DNA of 64,000 nt, from NCBI GenBank assembly GCA_019634635.1, contig JAHCBB010000004.1, forward strand, positions 62,001 to 126,000, written 5' to 3'. Positions 56,134-64,000 of this stretch are shown piece after piece. Position 1 is the first letter of the stretch. Each line of letters starts with the position of its first letter. A model generated the notes under the pieces. It saw only the letters and a list, made by a program, of their open reading frames with translations. It searched no databases and was not told the origin of the DNA. This stretch comes from Verrucomicrobiia bacterium (lineage in GTDB: Bacteria; Verrucomicrobiota; Verrucomicrobiia; Limisphaerales; UBA9464). The translations under genes were made by a program, and so were the position numbers.

Positions 56134-59031
56134 TCAGGGCAGGGGAAATCCGCCGGCGACATCGCTGTCCACACGCAAATAGTCATAGATGAGCCAATAG
56201 GAGACTCCGGCGGCGGAGGGGCCTGTGCGGATCACTTCGATGGCGTTGGGTCCGGCCGCCGCGGACACTTCACTCGCGGGGAAGACGACCTCCACGGGTC
56301 CGGGCGCCGTAAGGGTCCGGCTCAGGATCGGGGTCACCTGGCCGGTGGGATTGATGTAGCGCACGAGGACGTGGTGCTCGCCGAAGGTCACGGGCGAACC
56401 GGGAGTGGAGGCCGCTCCGGAACAGATTTCGAACTGCAAGCGCAGCCTGGCCCCGGAAACCACGTGGGCTCCGGAGAGCACGAAAAGGACGCGGTTGGTC
56501 CGGTCGGCTCCGGAATGGGCCCGCTCCCAGGCAACGGGCGGCTCGTCGTTGGGGACGTTCAGCGGGGCGGTGAGCCCGTTGAAACCGGCGGGATAGGTCC
56601 CGGCAAAGTAGAAGTTATCGTCCGCACCGGGATTGTCCGAGGCGGAAAACTGGGGATCCCCTGGAAGCCGCGTGACCGCCCCGGGCCCGGGATCCGCCTT
56701 CTGGTTTTGTACTGAGAACTCGGCAAAGGCCGACCCCGGGTAGCCCGGTGCTGTCGGACCCTGCCGGGTGCCGACCATCCAGGTCGTTCTCAAGGCGGGA
56801 GATTCCCCGACAAACTCCCGCACCAGTTCCATGCCTTCGGCGTTGAGTTCAGAGGTCGCCAAAGGCGGCATATGGCGGTCGCCCATCTGGGAAATGCGGT
56901 GCCAGATCATGGACTGCGTCAGTTGATTGGGGGCGATCACCCGGGCCCCATTGATGCCGAGATCCTCCAGGACGGCCCCATTCACGATGCCCGCCTCATG
57001 GAAGGCCGTTTCCAGGCGCCCGTCCCACAGCCCGCGACCCACGCCGCCCGGCAGATGGCAGTAGGCGCAATTGACATCCAAATAGGACCTGAAGCGGTGC
57101 TCCAGCGATGACGTGAGGTCTCCCGGCGGTGCGAGGCGTGTCAACGTCTCCGGGTGGGAGTGTGGCGGTTGAAGGACACCGAGGTTCCCCAGCGCGGTGA
57201 GCTGATTGATCGGTGTGCCACCCACCAGGACGGAGCGGTTCAGTTGACGTGTACTGAACCCCAACACCTCACCTGCCGTGCCGTTGTGACAGACCATGCA
57301 TTCGGCCCGTCCGGGATACCTCCAGTGCTGACCGCGGAAGACCCCGCCGTCTTGAATCAGGATCGTCTCGTCGGAACCGCCTTCGGGCACGAGGTCTGCA
57401 TCGGTGCCATCCGGACGCCATCGGTAGGTGATGCCATAGGCGCCGCCTGCGGTTTTGACGAGGAAGCGGGTTTCCAGCCGCCGCCGTGTGGCTGGATTGC
57501 CGCGCACCAGATCCAGCTCGAAATGCTTGACCCACACCGTGCCTGCGGGGAAGGACCACCGGTCGGTGGCATCGCGCGTGATCACCGCACTGGGATCCTG
57601 CAGGAAGAACCAGCGGTACTTCACGGCGTGGTCGGACCAGAATGGGAGATTCACCTCGTAGGGCAGCATGCCCTCCCGGGCTTCGAGCGACCGCAAGTCC
57701 GCGAAGACGCCGGTGGCGCTCAGGGTCTGGGGCAGGGCGGGCCCGCCGCCCCCCTCGGTGCGCTGCAGGCGGGAGATCCGCCCGGTGGATCCGTTCCGTT
57801 CCACAACCAGAAGGTCGCCGGTGCCCGGATGTACGAAGAACGAAATGGGAGCGCCGGATGCCGTGAGGAGCCGTGTGACCCCGGGCCCGGACGGCTGTCC
57901 GGGATCAAGTGCCCAGATATGTCTCGTCCCATAGTCACCGAACACATACCGGCCGATCAGCTCCGGATGGCGCGTCCCGCGGTAGACCACGCCACCGATC
58001 ACGCAAATTCCCTGAAAGTTGGGATCTCCGCCTGAGCGGCCATACTCGTAGAGCGGCGGCCGGTAGGTGACGCCTGGCGTTGGCGTCTTGAGCTGCACCG
58101 AGCCTTCGTAGCGATCCGAACCGTAGTTGCCTCCGCGCACCACCCGGTTGATTTCCTCGCGGGTCACATTTCCGATGTCCGTGGCGTACAGGTGTCCCGT
58201 GGCCGAATCGAAGCTGAATCGGAAGGGATTCCGCATGCCCACCGCCCAGAACTCAGTGCGCACGGCTGCCGGATTGACGGCGGATCCGGCAAAGGACGTC
58301 GTCCCAATAAACGGGTTGTCCGGAGGGATCCGGTATCCGCCCACCACGGCAGGATGCGGATTCGGCGCCAGACTTCCCGGACGTTGATCCACGTCCAGTC
58401 GCAAAATTCCGGAGAAGAAATCGCGGTCAATCCGCTGGACATTGGACCAGCCCGTGGACCAACCGCCGTCTCCGAGGGCCACGTACAGGTAGCCATCCGG
58501 CCCGAAGTGAAGGTCGCCCGCCTGATGGACGTCATTGGTGTCGTGCTGCGCGAACAACTCCTGCTCCGAGGCCGGCAGGGCGCGCCACGGATTCGTCGGA
58601 TCGGTCTGGAAACGCACGACGGTGTTCTCCATGCGACCCCTGGCCTGATTGGTCGGCGTGTAGAAGACGAAGAACGTGCGGTTTGCCGCATAGTTGGGGT
58701 GAAACGCCAGGCCCGTCATGCCGCATTCCCCCGCGGTAAATGTCCGGGACCGGAGATCGAGGAATACCGTCAGGGTCGGGGAGGCCAGGTTGGTGATGGC
58801 GAAGATCCGTCCGGCCCGCTCGACGACAAAAAGCTCATTGGTCCGTCCCGGCGGCACCGCCAGGCATATGATCATCGGGAAATTCAGGTTGGGCATCGCG
58901 TTGACCAGCTGATAGCCTGCGGAGGATGCCGTGTAGGGCAGCCGGGGCGGGCTCGACACCAGGTACTGGGCCTCGACGACTCCCAGCGACGCAAAACCAA
59001 GAAGGGCCATTAGAAGCGCTCTCAACTTCAT
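56134..59031 (-). CDS. Secreted sugar dehydrogenase (GSDH-type propeller) with two haem-c motifs
   Basis: A 965-residue exported protein. A signal peptide (MKLRALLMALLGFASLGVVE) precedes a six-bladed PQQ glucose/sorbosone-dehydrogenase-type propeller to about residue 430: FVVERAGRIFAITN, GMTGLAFHPNYAANRTFFVF, DLHFGPDGYLYVALGDGG, WAVGMRNPFRFSFDS and GLARY-like turns. A second region (about 440-720) bears CxxCH motifs at about 577-581 (CMVCH) and 655-659 (CAYCH), so two c-type haems are likely. The C-terminal 220 residues form a beta-sandwich/CBM-like module. It probably oxidises sugars in the periplasm and passes electrons through its own haems. The long open frame upstream of ATG 59031 is antisense to the next gene. 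Confidence 0.88.
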   Translation of the reverse strand: MKLRALLMALLGFASLGVVEAQYLVSSPPRLPYTASSAGYQLVNAMPNLNFPMIICLAVPPGRTNELFVVERAGRIFAITNLASPTLTVFLDLRSRTFTAGECGMTGLAFHPNYAANRTFFVFYTPTNQARGRMENTVVRFQTDPTNPWRALPASEQELFAQHDTNDVHQAGDLHFGPDGYLYVALGDGGWSTGWSNVQRIDRDFFSGILRLDVDQRPGSLAPNPHPAVVGGYRIPPDNPFIGTTSFAGSAVNPAAVRTEFWAVGMRNPFRFSFDSATGHLYATDIGNVTREEINRVVRGGNYGSDRYEGSVQLKTPTPGVTYRPPLYEYGRSGGDPNFQGICVIGGVVYRGTRHPELIGRYVFGDYGTRHIWALDPGQPSGPGVTRLLTASGAPISFFVHPGTGDLLVVERNGSTGRISRLQRTEGGGGPALPQTLSATGVFADLRSLEAREGMLPYEVNLPFWSDHAVKYRWFFLQDPSAVITRDATDRWSFPAGTVWVKHFELDLVRGNPATRRRLETRFLVKTAGGAYGITYRWRPDGTDADLVPEGGSDETILIQDGGVFRGQHWRYPGRAECMVCHNGTAGEVLGFSTRQLNRSVLVGGTPINQLTALGNLGVLQPPHSHPETLTRLAPPGDLTSSLEHRFRSYLDVNCAYCHLPGGVGRGLWDGRLETAFHEAGIVNGAVLEDLGINGARVIAPNQLTQSMIWHRISQMGDRHMPPLATSELNAEGMELVREFVGESPALRTTWMVGTRQGPTAPGYPGSAFAEFSVQNQKADPGPGAVTRLPGDPQFSASDNPGADDNFYFAGTYPAGFNGLTAPLNVPNDEPPVAWERAHSGADRTNRVLFVLSGAHVVSGARLRLQFEICSGAASTPGSPVTFGEHHVLVRYINPTGQVTPILSRTLTAPGPVEVVFPASEVSAAAGPNAIEVIRTGPSAAGVSYWLIYDYLRVDSDVAGGFPLP

Positions 59032-59202
59032 GGTGAGCAGCGTTTCCGGACGCCCACGCAATTTCAAGGAGCCTTCCAGTTCCTCCACCTCGGCCGACGG
59101 CCACTTCCTTGCGCCGGAACATCCGGATCCGACCCGGGTTCGGGCAAGGAATCCCTTCGCAAGCGGGCCCGGAAGAGGCAACCTCCGCGCCGCATTTCTG
59201 TC

Positions 59203-60108
59203 GTGAACAACACCCTTCCCCAGTCTGGAGTCTTCCCGGCGCTCTGGACCCCGACCGATGCTGGCGGGCGCCTCCTGGAGGCCGGCGTGCGTGAGCAGAT
59301 CGCGCACCTGCGGGCCGCCGGAGTCCACGGCTTGATGATTCTCGGAAGCACCGGCGAGTTTCCGTTGTTCGGCGCGTCGGAACGTGAGGACCTTTTGCGC
59401 CGTCTGGTGGCACTGGCGGCGCCGCTGCCGGTGATCGCCAACATCAGCGACATCCGGCCGGCCGTCGTGGCGCGCCTGGCGCGCGCGGCCCGCGAGTCCG
59501 GATGCGCCGCGGTGGCGGTGCTGCCGCCGTGGTATTTCGCGATCAGTCAGGCGGACCTCCTCGAGTTCTTCCTGCGGGCCGCTGAAGCCGCGGCGCCGGT
59601 CCCGGTCTGGCTGTACAATTTTCCGGAACGGGTGGGCACCGGGATTGCGACGGAAACCCTGGCGTCGTTTGCCGATCGGATGCCGTTGGGGGGCGTCAAG
59701 CTGAGCGGCGGCGCCTGGGCGCTCCACGCCGAGGTCGTCGCCTTGGGACGCCAGCGCGGGTTTCCGGTATGGACCGGATGGGATACGCGGCTCGCCGATG
59801 CCATGGCCCTGGGCTGTTCGGGCTGCATCAGCGGGCTGGCCAATTTCGCTGCCGAGGCGGTGTTGGCCGTATTCCGGGCGATGCACTCGGGTGACCCGGC
59901 CGCAGCGGCACCCGCCACCCGCCAGTTGCAGGAGATGGCGGCGGCATTTGAAGGTCTCAATTTTCCGCATGACATCGCGGCCGGGATGGCGGCGCGCGGC
60001 CGTGTCACCGGCGAGCCCAAGCAGGTGATGTCGGAGCGGTCCCGTCTGGCGGTCGAGCACGCCCGGACCCGGCTGGAGGCCCTGTTCCGTTCCTGGGGCT
60101 GGACATGA
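59203..60108 (+). CDS. Dihydrodipicolinate synthase family (DapA/NAL-like) aldolase
   Basis: A 301-residue class I aldolase of the DHDPS/N-acetylneuraminate lyase superfamily. The pyruvate-binding motif is GSTGEFPLF (residues 49-57), the catalytic tyrosine is Y138 (YNFPE), and the Schiff-base lysine is K166 in GVKLSGG. The differences from true DapA, and the coupling to a sugar-acid transporter gene, suggest it cleaves or dehydrates a keto-deoxy sugar acid instead of making dihydrodipicolinate. Start is GTG 59203. The stop overlaps the transporter ATG (ATGA). Confidence 0.85.
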   Translation: MNNTLPQSGVFPALWTPTDAGGRLLEAGVREQIAHLRAAGVHGLMILGSTGEFPLFGASEREDLLRRLVALAAPLPVIANISDIRPAVVARLARAARESGCAAVAVLPPWYFAISQADLLEFFLRAAEAAAPVPVWLYNFPERVGTGIATETLASFADRMPLGGVKLSGGAWALHAEVVALGRQRGFPVWTGWDTRLADAMALGCSGCISGLANFAAEAVLAVFRAMHSGDPAAAAPATRQLQEMAAAFEGLNFPHDIAAGMAARGRVTGEPKQVMSERSRLAVEHARTRLEALFRSWGWT

Positions 60109-61376
60109 TGACTCGCGACACGTTTCCGCTGCCCCGCCTCCCTGGTTCCTATGCCTGGTGGGTGGTGGGGCTGTTGTTCCCGGTCGCGATGCTGAACTAC
60201 CTCGACCGGCAGATGATTGCCTCGATGAAGATGTCGGTGATGCGGGACATCACCGACATCGGGCTTGAGGCCAACTGGGGTTACATGCTGGGACAGTTCA
60301 AGTGGGTGTATGCGTTCCTCAGCCCCCTCGGTGGGTATCTGGCCGACCGGTTCAGCCGGCGCGCCACGATTGCCGGCAGTCTGTTCGCCTGGTCCTTTGT
60401 CACGTGGATGACCGGACAGGTCACCACCTACCAGGGCTTGCTTTGGACCCGCACGCTGATGGGCGTCAGCGAGGCGTTCTACATTCCAGCAGCCCTGGCC
60501 CTCATCGCCGATCATCACACCGGAGGCACCCGATCCCGCGCGGTGGGCATTCACCAGATGGGCATCTACTTCGGGGTGATTCTTGGCGGATTTGGCGGGT
60601 TTGCGGCGGACGCCGGGCCCACGGGCTGGCGGGTGGCGTTCCAGTACATCGGCCTGATCGGCATCCTGTATGCCTTCCCGTTGTTCTGGCTGGTGAGGGA
60701 CGTGGCTCCGGTGGCCGTCCCGGGGATTTCCACGGCGCGGCCTTCGCCAGCCGCCTCGCTGCGGGCCCTCCTTTCGAACCCCTCATTTCTGCTGCTGGTG
60801 GGCTATTTCACCCTGCCGGGTCTGGCCGGCTGGGTCGTTCGTGACTGGATGCCCGCGATCCTCCAGCAGTCCTTCAACATCAGCCAGGGTGTTGCCGGGG
60901 TGTCGGCAACCCTCTACTGGCAGGCGGCCGCGATGGGGTCGGCGATCGGTGGAGGCTGGCTGGCGGACCGCTGGATCCGGAGGAGTCCGCGCGGGCGGAT
61001 TTATGTCAGCGCCTTGGGTATGCTTTGCATCATCCCGGCCATCTTTGGCGTGGGCAATTCCACGGCGATCCATTCATTTGCTCTGGCGGTGGCATCGCTG
61101 GTGCTGTTCGGCATCGGGTGGGGCTTCTTTGATGGAAACAATATGCCGATCCTTTGCCAGATTGTTGGTCCCGAGCTTCGGGCCACCGGATACGGCTTCA
61201 TGAACCTGGTGGCGATCAGTTTCGGCGGGTTTGCGGATTGGGGGTTTGGATGGCTCCGCGACCGGGGCACGCCCCTGAATGTGGTCTTCGGCGTGTTCGC
61301 CGGATTTTGTGTCGTCGCACTTTTGATGCTGATGGGCATCCGACCGCGGGAATCCGCGCCCACTGAGGCGCGCTAG
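60105..61376 (+). CDS. MFS transporter, hexuronate/anion:cation symporter type
   Basis: A 423-residue secondary carrier with about twelve helices. The start [20 protein letters not shown] followed by [10 protein letters not shown] is typical of ExuT-type importers of uronates and related sugar acids. [20 protein letters not shown] is the A-motif loop and [20 protein letters not shown] follows as usual. It is translationally coupled to the DapA-like aldolase gene, so the two should take up and split the same sugar acid. Its stop shares bases with that of the convergent M14 peptidase gene. Confidence 0.9.
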   Translation: MMTRDTFPLPRLPGSYAWWVVGLLFPVAMLNYLDRQMIASMKMSVMRDITDIGLEANWGYMLGQFKWVYAFLSPLGGYLADRFSRRATIAGSLFAWSFVTWMTGQVTTYQGLLWTRTLMGVSEAFYIPAALALIADHHTGGTRSRAVGIHQMGIYFGVILGGFGGFAADAGPTGWRVAFQYIGLIGILYAFPLFWLVRDVAPVAVPGISTARPSPAASLRALLSNPSFLLLVGYFTLPGLAGWVVRDWMPAILQQSFNISQGVAGVSATLYWQAAAMGSAIGGGWLADRWIRRSPRGRIYVSALGMLCIIPAIFGVGNSTAIHSFALAVASLVLFGIGWGFFDGNNMPILCQIVGPELRATGYGFMNLVAISFGGFADWGFGWLRDRGTPLNVVFGVFAGFCVVALLMLMGIRPRESAPTEAR

Positions 61377-62179
61377 GTCTCCGACTTGAGGAAGGATGCC
61401 AGGGCCGTCCGGACGGCGACGACGAGGGCGTCGGTGCGAACCGTCAACGGCCAGTCACTGGGAGCTTCCAAGGTGTAGCTCAGCGGGGCCTTGTGGGTGA
61501 TCAGCCAGAGCGCCTCAGGCCAGTCGGGACGCTCTTCCGGCGTCAGCAGCGGCCGAAGAATGCCCGGCTCGCTGATATCGCGCCCGTCAATCACCGGAGA
61601 CTCATCCACCGGGCACACGGCCCGGACAGCGGAGATCATTTGTGGAGCGAGCGAGGGCTGCCCGCCCCGGTTGACCTCGTAGATGTAGAATCCGTGCGAT
61701 TCCCAGTCTTCGTGGAGCAGGAGTGTGAGGTCGAAATCCGGCTGCCGGCGGAACCAGTCCACGTGACCGCGGGTTTCCGGGCACCGACAGGCGCGGTAGT
61801 CGCGATTCAGATCAAATCCGGCTCCACTTTCGCGGCGTCCGATTCTCAGACCCTCCGGGTTCAGACACGGCACCAGCCACAGGTCGGCGTCGGGCCACGC
61901 GTTGTCCCGCAGCAGGCGGGCCATGGCCAGCGGACCGGCGGGTTCATCGCCATGGATTCCGGCGGACAGATAGATCCGCGGGGCCGAGGGCCGGCGCGAT
62001 CGGCGCTGATAGGCCGGCCGGAAGGGCCGGTCCGGCGCCAGGGAATCGCGCGTCCAGCCATGTTCCGACGCCGCCAGCTCGCACGTGGCAATGACGGCTT
62101 CTGGAGGAATCGTTTCGCCGCGATAGCCGCCACGGTTGTGTCCCAGACGTTCCACCCGGACAGCATGGCGGGACCTCAA
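61373..62179 (-). CDS. M14-family zinc carboxypeptidase / succinylglutamate desuccinylase-like
   Basis: A 268-residue metallo-hydrolase. Zinc ligands H76 and E79 are in [11 protein letters not shown], and the third (His) is in LLLHEDWE. The catalytic glutamate is in YTLEAPSDW near the end, and the substrate-binding Asn-Arg pair is in FDLNRDYRA. Such proteins remove C-terminal amino acids or de-acylate amino acids; no signal peptide is visible. The start is TTG 62179 or GTG 62155; neither has a good ribosome-binding site. Its 3' end overlaps the MFS stop by four bases. Confidence 0.82.
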   Translation of the reverse strand: MRSRHAVRVERLGHNRGGYRGETIPPEAVIATCELAASEHGWTRDSLAPDRPFRPAYQRRSRRPSAPRIYLSAGIHGDEPAGPLAMARLLRDNAWPDADLWLVPCLNPEGLRIGRRESGAGFDLNRDYRACRCPETRGHVDWFRRQPDFDLTLLLHEDWESHGFYIYEVNRGGQPSLAPQMISAVRAVCPVDESPVIDGRDISEPGILRPLLTPEERPDWPEALWLITHKAPLSYTLEAPSDWPLTVRTDALVVAVRTALASFLKSET

Positions 62180-62308
62180 ATCACCGTGAAGCAGTTTGCC
62201 AGCCGCAGGGCGCGTTTCGAAGTCTCACCGGCGGATCCCCGGTCCGGTGCGTCAACCTTGGATCAATCCCAGGTTTACAACAAGGTGACGGGTCCACATC
62301 CTGAGCGC

Positions 62309-63337
62309 GTGACCGAGGTGCTGCGCCATGATTGGACCCTAGAGGAGATCCGGGGAGTCCATGACACGCCATTGTTGGATCTGGTTTTTCGCGCCGCGGC
62401 CTGTCACCGGGAGCGTCATGATCCGCGGGAGATGCAGGTCTGCCGTTTGATCTCGGTGAAAACGGGCGCCTGTCCGGAGGACTGCGCGTACTGTGCGCAG
62501 TCCTCGCGCTATCAGACCGGCATCGCCCCGGAGCGAATGCTCGAAAGGGATCAGGTGGTGGCGATTGCACAGCAGGCAAAGGCGGCGGGAGTTTCCCGGG
62601 TTTGCCTGGGTGCCGCGTGGCGGGAGGTTCGGGACAACGGGCAGTTTGACCGGGTGGTGGACATGGTGCGCGAGGTCACGGGGCTTGGGCTGGAGGTCTG
62701 CTGCACCCTGGGCATGCTGTCCGAGGCGCAGGCCCGGCGCCTTGAGGAGGCCGGCCTCTACGCCTACAACCACAATGTGGATTCCAGCGCCGGGTTTTAT
62801 GAGACGATCATTACGACCCGTGCGCAGGCCGACCGTCTGCAGACGATTGAGAATGTCCGCAAAACGGCGGTGACGGTCTGCTCCGGGGGCATCATTGGCA
62901 TGGGCGAAGGTGTGGACGACCGCTTGCTCATGCTGCAGACCCTGGCCGCGGTGCGCCCGCATCCCGAGTCCGTCCCGATCAACATCCTCAGCCGCGTTCC
63001 GGGAACGCCGCTGGAAGCGGCCGGCGACGTGCCCTTCTGGGACGTGCTCCGCATGATCGCCACGGCGCGGATCCTCATGCCGGCGTCCGACGTCCGCCTG
63101 ACCGCCGGGCGCGCGAACCTGAACGCGACGGAGCAGGCGCTGTGCTTCCTTGCCGGGGCCAATTCGATCTTCTCGAGCGAGACCGGGTTCATGCTCACGT
63201 CCGCAGTGCCTTCCCCCAGCTATGATGCGGATGGCGAACTGTTGCGTGTTCTCGGCCTGCAGGCGCGCGCGCCGTTCGACAATCCCAACGCTCCGAGGGC
63301 GGCGGCGCTTGCGGAGGCTCTCGCCGTGCCGGCCTGA
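62309..63337 (+). CDS. bioB: Biotin synthase
   Basis: A 342-residue radical-SAM enzyme inserting sulfur into dethiobiotin. The [4Fe-4S] cysteines C55, C59 and C62 are in CPEDCAYC; a second cluster is supported by [16 protein letters not shown] and NHNVDSS. The NxNVDSS and GEGVDDR motifs and the AGRAN arginine near the C-terminus are diagnostic of BioB. GTG 62309 gives the usual length, but ATG 62165 is also in frame and would overlap the divergent M14 gene start. No other bio genes are near. Confidence 0.95.
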   Translation: MTEVLRHDWTLEEIRGVHDTPLLDLVFRAAACHRERHDPREMQVCRLISVKTGACPEDCAYCAQSSRYQTGIAPERMLERDQVVAIAQQAKAAGVSRVCLGAAWREVRDNGQFDRVVDMVREVTGLGLEVCCTLGMLSEAQARRLEEAGLYAYNHNVDSSAGFYETIITTRAQADRLQTIENVRKTAVTVCSGGIIGMGEGVDDRLLMLQTLAAVRPHPESVPINILSRVPGTPLEAAGDVPFWDVLRMIATARILMPASDVRLTAGRANLNATEQALCFLAGANSIFSSETGFMLTSAVPSPSYDADGELLRVLGLQARAPFDNPNAPRAAALAEALAVPA

Positions 63338-63490
63338 GGCGCTGCCGACGACGACCGGCGCGGGGATCGCCCGGGACGTAATCGGCACGGGGTCCCGTGG
63401 GGTCCGGCCGTTGCGGACGCCCGGTGTCGGGCCGGAGTGTCGCATGGAAAATGTGTGAATTCGGCCACCGGGATGACGCATGGTTTCGGC

Positions 63491-64000
63491 ATGGAGCCAT
63501 TGGAGTCATCGCACCGGATTCTTTCGTTGCTGCCGGCGGCGACGGAACTGGCCTGTGCTCTGGGTGCGGCCAGCCGCCTCGTGGGCCGCAGCCATGCCTG
63601 TGACCATCCGGAATCCATCCGGGGTCTTCCGGCTGTTACCGCCTCGGCCGTGACCGTCGGGGCATCCGGACCGGCGATCCACCAGGCGGTGCTCGGGGCC
63701 CGGGAGAGGCCGCGCACGCTGTTTCGGCTGGATGCCGGGCGGGTCCGATCCTTGAAGCCGGACCTGATTCTGACCCAGACCCAGTGTGCCGTCTGTGCCG
63801 TGGATCTCGCCGAGGTGGAGGCAATGGTGGCGGCGTGGGACGGGCCGGCCCCCCGGATTGTCGCGCTGTGTCCGGGCCGGCTGCCGGATCTTTGGGATGA
63901 CCTGCATCGGGTGGCCCTGGCGTTGGGTTTGCCGGACGAGGGGCGTGAGGTGATCCAGGGGTTGAAAACCCGCCTGGTGAACGTACTGCAGCAGGTGGCT
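63491..64000 (+). CDS. Cobalamin-binding periplasmic-type protein (BtuF-like), 3' end outside window
   Basis: From ATG 63491 the frame stays open to the window end (170 codons, no stop). It reads HRILSLLPAATELACALGAA and LVGRSHACDHPESI, the N-terminal part of the BtuF/FecB-type solute-binding fold, with LRPDLILTQ-like KPDLILTQTQCAVCAV. The QCxVCAV signature is typical of the cytosolic-looking cobalamin-binding proteins in this group; no signal peptide is evident. B12 uptake or salvage is inferred. No cobalamin riboswitch was recognised upstream. Confidence 0.85.
   Translation, partial: MEPLESSHRILSLLPAATELACALGAASRLVGRSHACDHPESIRGLPAVTASAVTVGASGPAIHQAVLGARERPRTLFRLDAGRVRSLKPDLILTQTQCAVCAVDLAEVEAMVAAWDGPAPRIVALCPGRLPDLWDDLHRVALALGLPDEGREVIQGLKTRLVNVLQQVA

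Noticed and set aside
59032..60060. Upstream extension of the dehydrogenase gene by 343 codons
   Set aside because: The extension is antisense to the DapA-like gene; ATG 59031 gives a clean signal peptide.
63338..63490. Cobalamin riboswitch before the BtuF-like gene
   Set aside because: No B12-box or recognisable stems could be identified. TPP upstream of thiE (41893-41905) was likewise rejected, as the gap is only 13 bases.

Overview
The window is a high-GC bacterial chromosome segment. It most likely comes from a Verrucomicrobiota member of the Limisphaerales/Pedosphaera type. Lineage markers, judged by gene content and not by any search, are four prepilin-like proteins with a C-terminal H-x9-DG motif, an ECF sigma factor beside a Ser/Thr kinase with a TPR tail, secreted proteins with Asp-rich DTDGDG repeats, Ig-like and lamin-tail domains, a DUF5069 protein, a secreted sulfatase, and a sugar-dehydrogenase/cytochrome fusion. 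Many genes begin at GTG, TTG or within a 4-base overlap with the gene before, and recognisable Shine-Dalgarno sequences are scarce.

Layout. 1-3.6 kb: 3' part of rpoC, a strong terminator and tRNA-Ser(GCU). 3.9-6.9 kb: ECF sigma/kinase pair. 6.9-7.3 kb: wreck of an IS110-type element. 7.3-13.3 kb (minus strand): DedA membrane protein, an RND efflux pump (adaptor plus permease, no TolC partner here) and a lipoate-ligase-like protein. 13.3-21 kb: zinc dehydrogenase, GltS-type transporter, mannonate-oxidoreductase-like SDR, small lipoprotein, then a three-gene sugar ABC importer of XylFGH type. 21-27 kb: a 129-bp duplicated repeat, a giant double beta-propeller protein, panC and a ClC antiporter.

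27-36 kb is an accessory region and the most unusual part. It holds a PIN-toxin fragment, two transposase wrecks, a decapitated lamin-tail/Ig protein, a prepilin gene with an in-frame stop before its conserved tail, a 79-bp identical repeat pair, a 227-bp ~90% identical repeat pair, and what looks like an integron-type gene cassette (small membrane protein gene between two attC-like sites, 34.09-34.62 kb) with no integrase in view.

36-64 kb returns to ordinary metabolic genes: nupC, PQQ-propeller protein, gatA, TPR/prepilin/thiE/prepilin cluster, squalene-hopene cyclase, lipoprotein-pdxJ-acpS operon, pxpA, TauE-like protein, arylsulfatase, signal peptidase I, an MFS/RidA/DUF1275 set, DUF5069, a secreted dehydrogenase with two haem-c motifs, a DapA-like aldolase coupled to an MFS sugar-acid transporter, an M14 peptidase, bioB, and the start of a cobalamin-binding-protein gene cut by the window end.

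Taken together the genes fit an aerobic or microaerobic polysaccharide/sugar-acid degrader with a heavily secreted proteome. All family assignments come from reading motifs; no homology search was run.
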